DNA of 64,000 nt from Paludisphaera rhizosphaerae (lineage in GTDB: Bacteria; Planctomycetota; Planctomycetia; Isosphaerales; Isosphaeraceae). The notes below the pieces were generated by a model. The model did not search any database. It had not been told where the DNA came from and saw only the letters and a program-made list of their open reading frames with translations. The position numbers and the translations under genes are program-made. Positions 31,153 to 40,054 of this stretch are shown here, one piece after another (the stretch's first letter is position 1; each line of letters starts with the position of its first letter). The DNA is taken from NCBI RefSeq assembly GCF_011065895.1, contig NZ_JAALCR010000001.1, positions 372,001 through 436,000 on the forward strand, given 5' to 3'.

Positions 31153-31284
31153 GGACGGCGGCCTGTCCCTCGGATATTCAAGGGCTTCTCACCATTCCCG
31201 TCTCCGTCGCGGGCGCCGAGAGCCCGGGCCGCGTGATCGGGGATGGTCACGGGCCTCGTTGGCAGGAGGAAGGAGCCGAGAACG

Positions 31285-31551
31285 ATGCTGGTCCTGTCCC
31301 GACACCGCGACGAGAGTATCATCATCGGTGACGACATCGTCATCACCGTGGTCGATATTCGGGGCGATAAGGTCCGCTTGGGGATCGCGGCCCCCATCGA
31401 GATCTCCGTGCACCGTCAGGAGGTCTACGAGGCGATTCAACGCGAGAATCGTCAGGCGAGCCGCCTGGAACCCCAGGAAGCCCGCCAGATCGAACGCCTT
31501 AACCCGCCCGTCCGCCGCGATCTCCGCCGATCGCGGTCCGACGAGATCTAA
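31285..31551 (+). CDS. csrA: Carbon storage regulator CsrA, extended
   Basis: 88 residues with AGGAGG and AGGAG upstream. MLVLSRHRDESIIIGDDIVI continuing to VRLGIAAPIEISVHRQEVYE is canonical CsrA up to about residue 50. A charged Arg-rich tail (about 60-88) is longer than the usual 60-70 residues. It binds GGA motifs in mRNA leaders; FliW, encoded upstream, is its likely antagonist. A second csrA lies at 46,638. Confidence 0.95.
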   Translation: MLVLSRHRDESIIIGDDIVITVVDIRGDKVRLGIAAPIEISVHRQEVYEAIQRENRQASRLEPQEARQIERLNPPVRRDLRRSRSDEI

Positions 31552-31656
31552 GCGGACGCGCGAATTCAGGTTTCGATCGCTCGCGAGCGTCTCTCCACCT
31601 GGGTTCGACGGCCCCTTTCACGGGTCGTCGGCCCACCTGACAAATCCCCACATCCG

Positions 31657-31700
31657 CCGGACGGCGACGCCCCTTCCCTGGGGCGTCGCACGTCCGGTTT
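31657..31700. terminator. Terminator between convergent csrA and the 33,627 gene
   Basis: CCGGACG ... CGTCCGG outer arms with inner GGCGACGCCCC / GGGGCGTCGC around TTCCCT, then TTTATC on the plus strand. Likely serves csrA and possibly both genes. Confidence 0.7.
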
Positions 31701-31701
31701 A

Positions 31702-33627
31702 TCATTTTCCGAGACCGTAAAGCCGGCCGATCGGGATCGAACGAAACCGCGAGTTCAGCCGATTCCAGGAAGCCGGGCCTCGATAGTAGGTCAGCAGCGC
31801 CCGGCCTCGGTGAAACGTGAGGCTCGTGTAGGCGTACGTGTTCTGCGGATCGCCCTCGATGGTGATGGGAGGCGACCACGTCCGCCCCTCGTCCGTCGAC
31901 ACGGCCGCTGAGAGCGGGGTTCGCGGCCCGCCGTGGCTCTCGCCAGACTTCACTGAGTCGTTCCAGATCAGCAGCCAGTCCCCCGTCGACGGGATCCGGC
32001 GCAGCGTGGAAGGGGCCTCGGGCGCGGTCACGCCCCACGACTTCGCCTCGCTCCAGGTCTCGCCGCCGTCGGTCGACTCGCTCACGGCGATATGGCCGAC
32101 CTGCGTTCGGATGTGCATCAGAAGCGAGTCGTCCTCGCGTTCGATCACTTCCGGCTCCATCGACCCGCGCTTCGCGTAATCCACCGTCGTCCGGCTTCGC
32201 CGCCACGTGGCCCCGCGATCATCCGAGAGGAAACACGACGCGAGGAAGTGCGAACCCTTCTGATGAACGTCCGGCGTCGAAGACGTCGGCACCACCAGGC
32301 GGCCCGTCGAGAGAACCGTCACCCGGTCGTTGTTGACGACGTGGTACCCCGGCGTCGGAGTCGCCTCGATCGACGGACCGAAATCCGCTCCCTCGTCATT
32401 CGACACGCGAAGGAACGCGTGCAGATCCGTATACGAGTTCTTCTTCAGATAGAGAAATCCGATTGGTCCGTCGTAGATCGCATTCGGAAGGAGGCGGAAG
32501 ACGCTCGCCGACATGGCGTTCATTCCGTCCGAGTTCTCCTGCAACACCCGCCTCGGCCCCCAGGTCCGGCCCTCGTCGGCGGATTCCACGGCAACGATCC
32601 GCGCCTTGGCGAAATCCGAGGAGGTGGCGTCGAACTCGGTCGTCGTGTAGAGCAGCCGCCCGTCGCGAAGGGCGATGATCGAGCCCTCGCTGTAACGCGG
32701 GTGCGCCTGGTCCGCCGGGAAGACGTCCACCGCGAATTCCTCCCGATCGCTCGCCGGAGCCGGCCTCGCGAGCGCCAGCAGAGCCTGCGCCGAGCGCAGG
32801 CGAACATCGAGCGTCGGATCGTCGAGGAGCCCGACGAGCGCCGATTTCGCCTCGACGGCCCGGGCTTCAGCAGCGAACTCGGCTGCGTAAACTCGCACCT
32901 TGGGATCTTCGTGCGACAGGTTGCGGACCAGCGCCGCCTTTCCTTCCGAGTCGCCCAGCGCGGCGAGTGCGTGCTCGAAGTAGGCCCGTGTAAGTGGCGT
33001 CTGGAAGCGTCCGACGCCCGCGCGGAGCGCGGGCAGGTCGCTCGAATCACCGACGCGAGCCAGGATCCAGGCGGCGGTCCGAGCGAAAGTCTCGTCGGAA
33101 TGGCCCACAAGCGACCGCACATAGGCCAGGGCCTTCGGGTTGCCCCATCTCGTGAGAGCCGCCGCGGCCATGATCGAGCTGAGCGAAGGCTCTGGGCTCG
33201 TCATCGCCTTTCGCAACAGCTTGCCGTCGCCGATCTCGCGGACCTTGTAAAGGCTCTCGCAGGCGTGGCCGTGGCCGTACGGGTCAGGGCTCGCCAGCAC
33301 CTCGAGCAACGTGCGAACGGACGAGAGCTCGCCGCTGCGGACGAGTTCCCGGGCGAGTCCGCACCGGCGCTGCGCGTCAGTCTCTGCGGACAGCTTCGAA
33401 CCGATCGCCGCCCGCACCTCGCGGCCGAGCCCTTCGTTCGAAAGGGCTTCCGCCGCATGCATCGCCGGCCAGAACTCAGTCGAGCCCAGTCCTTCACGGA
33501 GGACTCGCAGACAACGCTCGCGGAGCGCTGGATCGAGGTCGAGGCCCCCATTCGGTTCAGAGCCTCGGGCAGGCCCAAGGTTGGCGAGAAGAATCAGGGC
33601 GCCGATCCAGTAGCGAAGGCGGATCAT
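31702..33627 (-). CDS. Exported HEAT-repeat plus sialidase-like (BNR) protein
   Basis: 641 residues. A signal peptide (LRYWIGALILLANLGPARGS) leads to about 250 residues of HEAT/ARM-like helices (ALTRWGNPKALAYVRSLVGH ... VRVYAAEFAAEARAVEAKSA). A six-bladed propeller follows with Asp-box motifs (SADEGRTWG, SDDRGATWR, STDGGETWS, STDEGRTWS). The BNR part resembles sialidases; catalytic Arg residues cannot be assigned by eye. Likely a periplasmic or surface glycan-binding or hydrolysing protein. Confidence 0.85.
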   Translation of the reverse strand: MIRLRYWIGALILLANLGPARGSEPNGGLDLDPALRERCLRVLREGLGSTEFWPAMHAAEALSNEGLGREVRAAIGSKLSAETDAQRRCGLARELVRSGELSSVRTLLEVLASPDPYGHGHACESLYKVREIGDGKLLRKAMTSPEPSLSSIMAAAALTRWGNPKALAYVRSLVGHSDETFARTAAWILARVGDSSDLPALRAGVGRFQTPLTRAYFEHALAALGDSEGKAALVRNLSHEDPKVRVYAAEFAAEARAVEAKSALVGLLDDPTLDVRLRSAQALLALARPAPASDREEFAVDVFPADQAHPRYSEGSIIALRDGRLLYTTTEFDATSSDFAKARIVAVESADEGRTWGPRRVLQENSDGMNAMSASVFRLLPNAIYDGPIGFLYLKKNSYTDLHAFLRVSNDEGADFGPSIEATPTPGYHVVNNDRVTVLSTGRLVVPTSSTPDVHQKGSHFLASCFLSDDRGATWRRSRTTVDYAKRGSMEPEVIEREDDSLLMHIRTQVGHIAVSESTDGGETWSEAKSWGVTAPEAPSTLRRIPSTGDWLLIWNDSVKSGESHGGPRTPLSAAVSTDEGRTWSPPITIEGDPQNTYAYTSLTFHRGRALLTYYRGPASWNRLNSRFRSIPIGRLYGLGK

Positions 33628-33716
33628 GCTGCACGGGCCTCAGGTGCAAATCGTCGGAACCAGCATCGGTCCGCGATGATAGCACGAGCGGCGCTTCAAT
33701 TCGCCAACCGGGTCGG

Positions 33717-34235
33717 TTAGTCGAGGTCGATGATCGAATCGTCGTCGTCGACGAGATCGCGGGCTTTGGGCTCGATGGCCAGCTCGTCGCAGGATGCGCT
33801 GCTGGGGAGTTCCTCGAGGGACGGCGCCGCAAAGGCTCCGAAGCGGGTCGCCGGTTTGGGATCGATCTTTCGGAGGGTTTCCTCGGCTCGCCGCAGGTCC
33901 GCGATCTTGCCGGCTCGCTTCTGATGAAGCTCGGAAGGAGCCATGGCCTCATCTGGCCCAAGGTAGACTCGCATCTTGTACGCGCCCAGCGCGATTTTGT
34001 CGCCGGGGAGCAAGGCGGCCCAACGGATTCGCTGCCCCTTCACCTTGGTGCCGTTGGTGGTGAGGAGGTCGCGGATCACAAGCAGCCCGTCGGTCTTGAC
34101 CAGAACGCAATGGCGCTTGGACAGACTGGGATGGTCTATCACGACATCCGCAACGTCGCGACGACCCACGATGGTCACGTCACGACTGATCGGGATCGGC
34201 GGATCACCGTTGTCGGGAATGAGTTCAGCTTTCAT
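33717..34235 (-). CDS. FHA-domain protein
   Basis: 172 residues. The FHA domain occupies about 20-90: IVGRRDVADVVID, SLSKRHCVLVKTDG, TNGTKVKGQRI. The C-terminal 70 residues are polar and acidic, ending DDDDSIIDLD. FHA binds phosphothreonine peptides from Ser/Thr kinases, abundant in planctomycetes. It is the second FHA protein in the window, with the phosphatase at 18,994. The promoter for the divergent gene at 34,448 lies beyond its 5' end. Confidence 0.88.
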   Translation of the reverse strand: MKAELIPDNGDPPIPISRDVTIVGRRDVADVVIDHPSLSKRHCVLVKTDGLLVIRDLLTTNGTKVKGQRIRWAALLPGDKIALGAYKMRVYLGPDEAMAPSELHQKRAGKIADLRRAEETLRKIDPKPATRFGAFAAPSLEELPSSASCDELAIEPKARDLVDDDDSIIDLD

Positions 34236-34380
34236 GCACCCATAGACCCGAGACAGCGTCCGAGATCCTGTATCAATTTGGGCACGACGGAGGAATGTTA
34301 GGACGAATTGCGTGGGGCAACAAGAGAAAAAGGGACGTCGCTCCCCCGTATCCCCACGAGACCCTCGACGCCGCCGAGCG

Positions 34381-34386
34381 TATAAT
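34381..34386 (+). promoter_or_regulatory. Consensus -10 (TATAAT) upstream of the 34,448 gene
   Basis: TATAATG is a perfect -10, 62 bases before the ATG. No good -35 is visible at the right spacing, so it may need an activator. Confidence 0.45.
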
Positions 34387-34447
34387 GCGGAAAGAAGAGT
34401 CGATTTTCATCATGCTTGCGACGCGCTCCGAGCACGGGGGCCTCGAC

Positions 34448-36904
34448 ATGAACGGCATCCAGCCTCTCCTGCGGCGTTCCGCGATCCTCCTGCTGACGCC
34501 GATTCTCATCGGCCTGGCGGCGCGACCCACGGCCGGCCAGACCGAGACGACGACCCCCGCCCCGAGGCCGCCCGATCTCAAACCGATGGCGGACGGCCCT
34601 CTGCACGAGGCGTTCCTGTCCGTTCGGCGGGATCTGGAACCGGCGGTGCTGGCCCAGTCCCCTCCTCCCCCAATCGTTGAGCGTCCCGGTCCGGAGCCTC
34701 CTCGCAGCGATGCCAGGTGGATCGAGGGGTACTGGGAATGGTCCCCCGATCGCAGCAAGTTCGTCTGGGTGACGGGGACCTGGCGCGTGCCTCCGCCGGG
34801 ACGATTCTGGGTCAACACGCTCTGGAAGCGAAACGAGAACGGCTGGCGGCGGTTTCCAGGCTTCTGGAGCGATCGAGCCACCGACAAGCTCGCATACGGG
34901 GCAGATGGGCCGCCGAAGGATCGCCCGATCGACGACTCCGGAGCCCCGCCCAAGTCCAATTGCTTCTACATTCCCGGACAGTTCGTCGTGGACGGCGACC
35001 GCATCGCCTGGCGGAAGGGCTTCTGGGCCGACGCGAAGCCGGGATGGGCCTGGACCCCGGCAACCTGGACGCGACAGCCGGAAGGCTGGATCTTCCAGGA
35101 AGGCTACTGGGACTATCCGCTGGAAGAACGGGGAATCCTGTTCGCTCCCGCTGAGATCGCCCGTGAGGTCCGGCCCGGCGAGGTGTTGACCTATCACCCC
35201 TACACGATGGTCTCGCCCGAACTCTACGGCCAGCTCTACGGGGCGTTCGGCCGATCCACGCCTTACTACGACGGTTACCCCGGCGTCGCTTACGACGAGG
35301 GAGGCCGATACTACGCCTTCGCCGACTACGGCAACCTCTCGCCGTATTACGGCTACCTCGATTACCCCGCGGTCGGCGGGTTCGGCTACCCGTATTACGT
35401 CGCCCCGATCGACTATACCTACCGACAGCTTCTCCCGGCTTATGGAGGCGCCCCGTCGCCGCTCGTCTACGGGTTTGGGCTCCCCTACTACGGCTTCGGA
35501 AACTCGATCCTGCCGCTGATGGCAGGTTATCCGTTGTTTGGAAACCCGGGACTCTCCAACATCGCCTGGGGATGGGGTTATCCCGGCTGGGGGGCGGGTG
35601 GTCTAGGTTGGGGGAACATCGGCTGGAGCGGCGTCGCTCTGGGGACCTGGCCCGGCTTTAACTGGGGCGTGCCCGGCTGGAGCGGCCCCGCCATCGGAGC
35701 CTTCCCGGCGTTCGGCTTGAACATCGGCTTCCCGAACTGGTGGTCCGGCTGGGGCGGTTGGGGTCTGGGCGGGCCAGGCTTCGGATGGGGATGGAACGGG
35801 CTGGGACTGGGCGGTCTCGGCCTCGGCTTCGGATTCGGCTTCCCAGGATTGGTCTGGGGGGGTAACAGCTCCGTCTGGTCGAACAACTACCCCTTCCCGA
35901 ACAGCGGACGGCATCAGGGGCAAGGCCCCAACATGAACTCGCCGACGACCGGCGCCGCGTCGGGCAACCTCGTCAATAACGGATCCATGCGACAGGGGGC
36001 GGCCTCGCTGGTCGCCCACCATCTGGGAGGGGCGCAGATCGGCGTTCAGCCGCCCCCGGCGAGCCGCCCCTTCGCTGCGCTGGTTGATCGCGGGGCTTCC
36101 TCTGGCGGTTTGACGCAGCATAACCCCGGATTTCATGGGTCGATGAGGACGGCCTCCGCCGCCGGCGTTGATCCATCTCCGACCTGGAGCCACTCGTTCA
36201 ACGGCGTTTCGCCCACCAGCAACCTACGACATGAGGTCGCGCGACCGACGTTCACGAATAACGCCGCCAATCCGGGCGCCGCGGGCTTCAACCCTCAGAT
36301 GCGAGGGCCGGGAAACGCCGTGGTTCATCCGGGCGCAATCGCCAATACGATCCCGGGCGTGGGCGATCAGCCGGCCTGGAACTCGGGGATGAGGGCCGGC
36401 GGACTCACGGGTATCGGAGGAACACCGGCGTTCGCTCCTCAGCTTCACAGCGCCCCCGCCGCCGTCAACGGCGGAAACCTGACAGGATTCACCCCGCCCA
36501 ACCATACCGGCAACGCTGTGGGGAATGTGGGGGGCATGCGCGGCAGCGACTTCGCGGGAGGCGGCGCGATCGGCTCGGGCTTCACCGGCGGCGTGCGACA
36601 GCCGGGAGGCTTCACGAACATGCCGAGCTTCGGCGCAGGAGTCTACAACAACGGCGGCATGGGCTCCGCCTTTAGCGGAGGGATGAGAACGGCCGACGGC
36701 GTCGGCGCCATGCACAGCGGAGCAAGTCTCGGTCCCAACCTGGGGGGATCGGGCTTCAGCGGCTTCGGCGGTGCGAGAGCCGGCTCGCTGGGGACGGGGT
36801 TCGGCGCCGGCGGGGCTGTCGGAGGCTTCAACGGAGGAGGCGTCGGCGGCCATGTCGGGGGCGGAGGCATGGGGATCGGGGCGGGAAGCGGTCACATGAG
36901 ATGA
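34448..36904 (+). CDS. Exported YXWGXW-like repeat and Gly/Trp-rich protein
   Basis: 818 residues from the ATG at 34,448 (34,412 possible). A signal peptide (LLLTPILIGLAARPTAGQ) leads to a Pro-rich spacer, then YXWGXW-type repeats (WIEGYWEWSPDRSKFVWVTG, PGFWSD, ADAKPGWAWTPATWTRQPEG). A Tyr-rich section, a long Gly/Trp/Phe section (YPGWGAGGLGWGNIGWSG) and a Gly/Asn/Ser-rich tail follow. It resembles a structural, aggregation-prone surface protein. Composition alone supports this, not a function. Confidence 0.8.
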   Translation: MNGIQPLLRRSAILLLTPILIGLAARPTAGQTETTTPAPRPPDLKPMADGPLHEAFLSVRRDLEPAVLAQSPPPPIVERPGPEPPRSDARWIEGYWEWSPDRSKFVWVTGTWRVPPPGRFWVNTLWKRNENGWRRFPGFWSDRATDKLAYGADGPPKDRPIDDSGAPPKSNCFYIPGQFVVDGDRIAWRKGFWADAKPGWAWTPATWTRQPEGWIFQEGYWDYPLEERGILFAPAEIAREVRPGEVLTYHPYTMVSPELYGQLYGAFGRSTPYYDGYPGVAYDEGGRYYAFADYGNLSPYYGYLDYPAVGGFGYPYYVAPIDYTYRQLLPAYGGAPSPLVYGFGLPYYGFGNSILPLMAGYPLFGNPGLSNIAWGWGYPGWGAGGLGWGNIGWSGVALGTWPGFNWGVPGWSGPAIGAFPAFGLNIGFPNWWSGWGGWGLGGPGFGWGWNGLGLGGLGLGFGFGFPGLVWGGNSSVWSNNYPFPNSGRHQGQGPNMNSPTTGAASGNLVNNGSMRQGAASLVAHHLGGAQIGVQPPPASRPFAALVDRGASSGGLTQHNPGFHGSMRTASAAGVDPSPTWSHSFNGVSPTSNLRHEVARPTFTNNAANPGAAGFNPQMRGPGNAVVHPGAIANTIPGVGDQPAWNSGMRAGGLTGIGGTPAFAPQLHSAPAAVNGGNLTGFTPPNHTGNAVGNVGGMRGSDFAGGGAIGSGFTGGVRQPGGFTNMPSFGAGVYNNGGMGSAFSGGMRTADGVGAMHSGASLGPNLGGSGFSGFGGARAGSLGTGFGAGGAVGGFNGGGVGGHVGGGGMGIGAGSGHMR

Positions 36905-36929
36905 CCCCCTCCCGATTCCCGGGCCGGAC

Positions 36930-38225
36930 TTACCACACCGGTTGACCGGTGGCTCGCATCACGGCCGTCCAGAGGTCGCTCGCGGTATCGAGTTGCTTCT
37001 TCTGGGCGACCGCCGTGGCGATCGGCACGTGAACCAGTTCGTTGTGAATCGATCCGATCAGAAGGTCCGTCTTGCCGGCCATCCCGGCGTGGACGGCCAT
37101 GCGCGCCATCTGATCGCTGAGAATCCGGTCCGAAGGGTTGGCTGGCACCGATCGGATGAAGTAGCTGGGGTCCATGTACTTCAGGTTGACCTCAATGTTC
37201 CGAGAGCGGAAGTGCGCCAGGATCTTCTCGCGCAGGTAGAGGCCGATATCCTGAAGCCGGACGTTCCCCGAGGCGTCCCGATCCGCCGACTCCGCGGCGA
37301 ACAACTCCTGACCGGCCCCCTCCGCGACGACGACGAGAGCGTGGTTCTTGTGCAGAATACGTCGTTCAAGGGCTCGTAGGAATCCGCTCTCGCCCTCAAG
37401 CTTCAGGGGAACCTCGGGGATGAGGACGAAGTTCGCATCCTGGCTGGCGAGAGCCGCCCCCGCGGCGATGTATCCCGAATGCCGGCCCATAAGTTTGACC
37501 AGGCCGATCCCGTTCGGGGCGCATCGAGCCTCGACGTGGGCGCCGCGGAGAACCTCCTGCGCCTTTTCCAGAGCCGTGAAGTAGCCGAACGAGGTGTGGA
37601 CGAACTCGATGTCGTTGTCGATCGTCTTGGGAATTCCCACGACGGCCTTCCTGAGCCCTCGGCGTCGGGCTTCCTGCGCGATGCCCAGAGCCCCGCGTTG
37701 GGTGCCGTCGCCGCCGACGCAGAAGAGCAGGTCGATGCCTTCGTGCTCCATCGTATCGACGATGACGGAAGGCTCCTGCGGTCCCCGTGAAGATCCGAGC
37801 ACGGTCCCGCCCAGGTCGTGAATATGATCCACGTAGCCCGGCGTCATCTCGACCATCGGCAGGCCGACGTCGGGGTTGAGCCCCATGTAGCCGTCGCGCA
37901 CGCCCAGCACGCGCGGGATTTCGTAGTTGTAGGACAACTCCGAGTAGACCGAGCGGATGACGTTGTTAAGTCCCGGCGAGAGGCCGCCGCAAGTGACCAC
38001 CGCTGCGCAGGTGTTCGCCGGATCGAAGAAGATATCGCGACGGGGCCCAGCTTCCTCGACCGAGAACGGGGGGAGCCTATCGAACCGCGGCCCGACACGG
38101 TGCTCCAGACGAATCCGACTGTCATCGTCGACGAACCCGACGTCGCGAAGCCGGATCAAGGGGGACGGGATCGTGCAGGGGCCGAGCGACGCGATGTCCA
38201 GGTCCTGCGGGCGCAGCGTCAGCAT
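36930..38225 (-). CDS. pfkA: 6-phosphofructokinase, long (plant/trypanosome-like) form
   Basis: 431 residues, about 110 longer than bacterial PfkA. The N-terminal 70 residues are extra. Catalytic segments are VTCGGLSPGLNN, FCVGGDGTQRG, IPKTIDNDI, LMGRHSGYIAAGAALA and LKYMDPSYFIRS. Gly in GGDG favours ATP over pyrophosphate, whereas Lys in PKTIDND occurs in pyrophosphate enzymes; this mix is known from the clade-X ATP-dependent group. It phosphorylates fructose-6-phosphate in glycolysis. Confidence 0.9.
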   Translation of the reverse strand: MLTLRPQDLDIASLGPCTIPSPLIRLRDVGFVDDDSRIRLEHRVGPRFDRLPPFSVEEAGPRRDIFFDPANTCAAVVTCGGLSPGLNNVIRSVYSELSYNYEIPRVLGVRDGYMGLNPDVGLPMVEMTPGYVDHIHDLGGTVLGSSRGPQEPSVIVDTMEHEGIDLLFCVGGDGTQRGALGIAQEARRRGLRKAVVGIPKTIDNDIEFVHTSFGYFTALEKAQEVLRGAHVEARCAPNGIGLVKLMGRHSGYIAAGAALASQDANFVLIPEVPLKLEGESGFLRALERRILHKNHALVVVAEGAGQELFAAESADRDASGNVRLQDIGLYLREKILAHFRSRNIEVNLKYMDPSYFIRSVPANPSDRILSDQMARMAVHAGMAGKTDLLIGSIHNELVHVPIATAVAQKKQLDTASDLWTAVMRATGQPVW

Positions 38226-38329
38226 AATGCTCCTCGGGGCGGATCCGAAAAGGCGGCGGCGAGTCGAACATCGGCCGCCGCCACCTAGGTTTTAAGGAAA
38301 CCGCCCGCGGGAGGGCAAGTCCCGGTCGA

Positions 38330-39946
38330 TCAATGTCGGAAGTGACGACGGCCGGTGAAGATCATCGCCATTCCGTGCTCGTCGCACGCCTCGATCGTCT
38401 CGGCGTCGCGTTTCGAGCCTCCCGGCTGGATCACCGCCGTGATCCCGGCCGCCGCGGCGGCGTCCGGTCCATCGCGGAATGGGAAGAAGGCGTCGGAGGC
38501 CAGCACGCCTCCGCGAACGCTCTCTCCCCCCTTCTCCACAGCGATCCTGACCGAATCCAGCCGACTCATCTGCCCCGCGCCGACGCCCAGGAGACGGCCC
38601 CCCTTGGCGACGACGATCGCGTTCGACTTCACCATCGCACAGATCTTCCAGGCGAAGTCGAGGTCGCGCAGCTCCTCGGCGGTCGGGGTCCGCTTCGTCT
38701 TGACTTCCCCAGCCGTCGGGTCGGTCTGCTGCTCGTCCCAACCCTGGGCGAGCATCCCCCCCTCGATCCGGCGGAGGTCCCAGCCGGAAGGGGCCGGAGT
38801 CGTCGGACCGATCGGAGCGCCGAGGTCGACGAGTCGGACGCTGTTCTTCCAGGTCGGCTTCGTGGTCAGCCATTCCAGGGCTTCCGGCTCGAAGCCAGGG
38901 GCGAGGATCGCTTCCAGGAAGCGGCCGGGTTTGCACATCAATTCAGCGGTCGCGCGATCGACCGGACGATTGACGCCGACGATCCCGCCGAACGCGCTGA
39001 CGGGGTCGCCCTCATAGGCCCCTTCGAAGGCCGTCGCCAGATCGTCGGCGATCGCCGCGCCGCAGGGGTTGTTGTGTTTGAGGATGCAGGCCGCCGGTCC
39101 ATCGAACAGCTTGACGAGCCGCAGCGCGCTGTCGAGGTCGAGCAGGTTGTTATACGACAGTTCCTTGCCGTGAAGGATCTTGGCCGTCGCCAGGTTGGGA
39201 CCGACGGCCTGGGGGTCGACGTAAAGCCCCGCCTTCTGGTGGGGGTTCTCGCCGTATCGGAGCGTCTGCTTCAGGGGGAAGTGGAGGTCGAGCGACGTCG
39301 GCAGATCGCCTGCCAGAGTTTCCTCGGCCTTCTCCTGCTTCTCCAGGTAGGCGGCGATGGCGCGGTCGTAGGCGCCGGTCTGGGCGAACGCTTCGCGCGC
39401 CAGCCGCTTGCGGGTGGCCAGGGTCGTGCCGCCCGACTCGCGGAACTCGGCGAGAAACGCCTCGTATTGATCCGGGTCGGTGAGAACGGCGACGGCGTCG
39501 TGATTCTTGGACGCGCCGCGGATCAGGGACGGGCCGCCGATGTCAATGTTCTCGACAGCCGCCTCAAAGGTGCAGTCGGGGCGGGCGATCGTCTGCTCGA
39601 ACGGGTAGAGGTTGACGACGACGAGGTCGATCGGCTCCATGCCGGCCTCCTGGAGAGCCTCCAGGTGCTCGGGGAGGTCGCGACGAGCCAGGATCCCGCC
39701 GTGGATCCGAGGGTGCAGCGTCTTGACTCGGCCGTCGAGCATCTCGGGCTGGCCGGTGTAATCCGCCACCTCGACGACCGGCAGGCCCGCCTGCGCGATG
39801 GCGAAGCGGGTCCCTCCGCTTGCAATCAGTTCTACTCCCGCTTCGGCCAGCGTACGAGCCAGCTCGATCAGGCCGCGTTTGTCGGATACGCTCAGGACGG
39901 CGCGACGGATCGTCGTCCATCCCGCCTTCGACTCAAGATTCGCCAT
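38330..39946 (-). CDS. purH: Bifunctional AICAR transformylase/IMP cyclohydrolase
   Basis: 538 residues from the ATG at 39,946. The MGS-like IMP cyclohydrolase domain (RRAVLSVSDKRGLIELARTL, ASGGTRF, DYTGQPEMLDGRVKTLHPRI) is N-terminal. The formyltransferase domain has LRYGENPHQKAGLY, ACILKHNNPCGAA (catalytic Lys-His) and the C-terminal GGSKRDAETIEACDEHGMAM plus IFTGRRHFRH. It does the last two steps of de novo purine synthesis to IMP. Transcribed with or just after the beta-propeller gene. Confidence 0.97.
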   Translation of the reverse strand: MANLESKAGWTTIRRAVLSVSDKRGLIELARTLAEAGVELIASGGTRFAIAQAGLPVVEVADYTGQPEMLDGRVKTLHPRIHGGILARRDLPEHLEALQEAGMEPIDLVVVNLYPFEQTIARPDCTFEAAVENIDIGGPSLIRGASKNHDAVAVLTDPDQYEAFLAEFRESGGTTLATRKRLAREAFAQTGAYDRAIAAYLEKQEKAEETLAGDLPTSLDLHFPLKQTLRYGENPHQKAGLYVDPQAVGPNLATAKILHGKELSYNNLLDLDSALRLVKLFDGPAACILKHNNPCGAAIADDLATAFEGAYEGDPVSAFGGIVGVNRPVDRATAELMCKPGRFLEAILAPGFEPEALEWLTTKPTWKNSVRLVDLGAPIGPTTPAPSGWDLRRIEGGMLAQGWDEQQTDPTAGEVKTKRTPTAEELRDLDFAWKICAMVKSNAIVVAKGGRLLGVGAGQMSRLDSVRIAVEKGGESVRGGVLASDAFFPFRDGPDAAAAAGITAVIQPGGSKRDAETIEACDEHGMAMIFTGRRHFRH

Positions 39947-40054
39947 CGTGCTCTCGGCGCCGGATCCTAGGTGAGAGGGAATCGAGACGACGACGATGGG
40001 ACGTCCGGCGGGCGTCCCATCGTCGTCGAAGGTGTCGATCAATCGTTGCGGTGA

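Noticed and set aside
38333-39970. 545-codon plus-strand frame
   Set aside because: Antisense of purH, which is unambiguous.
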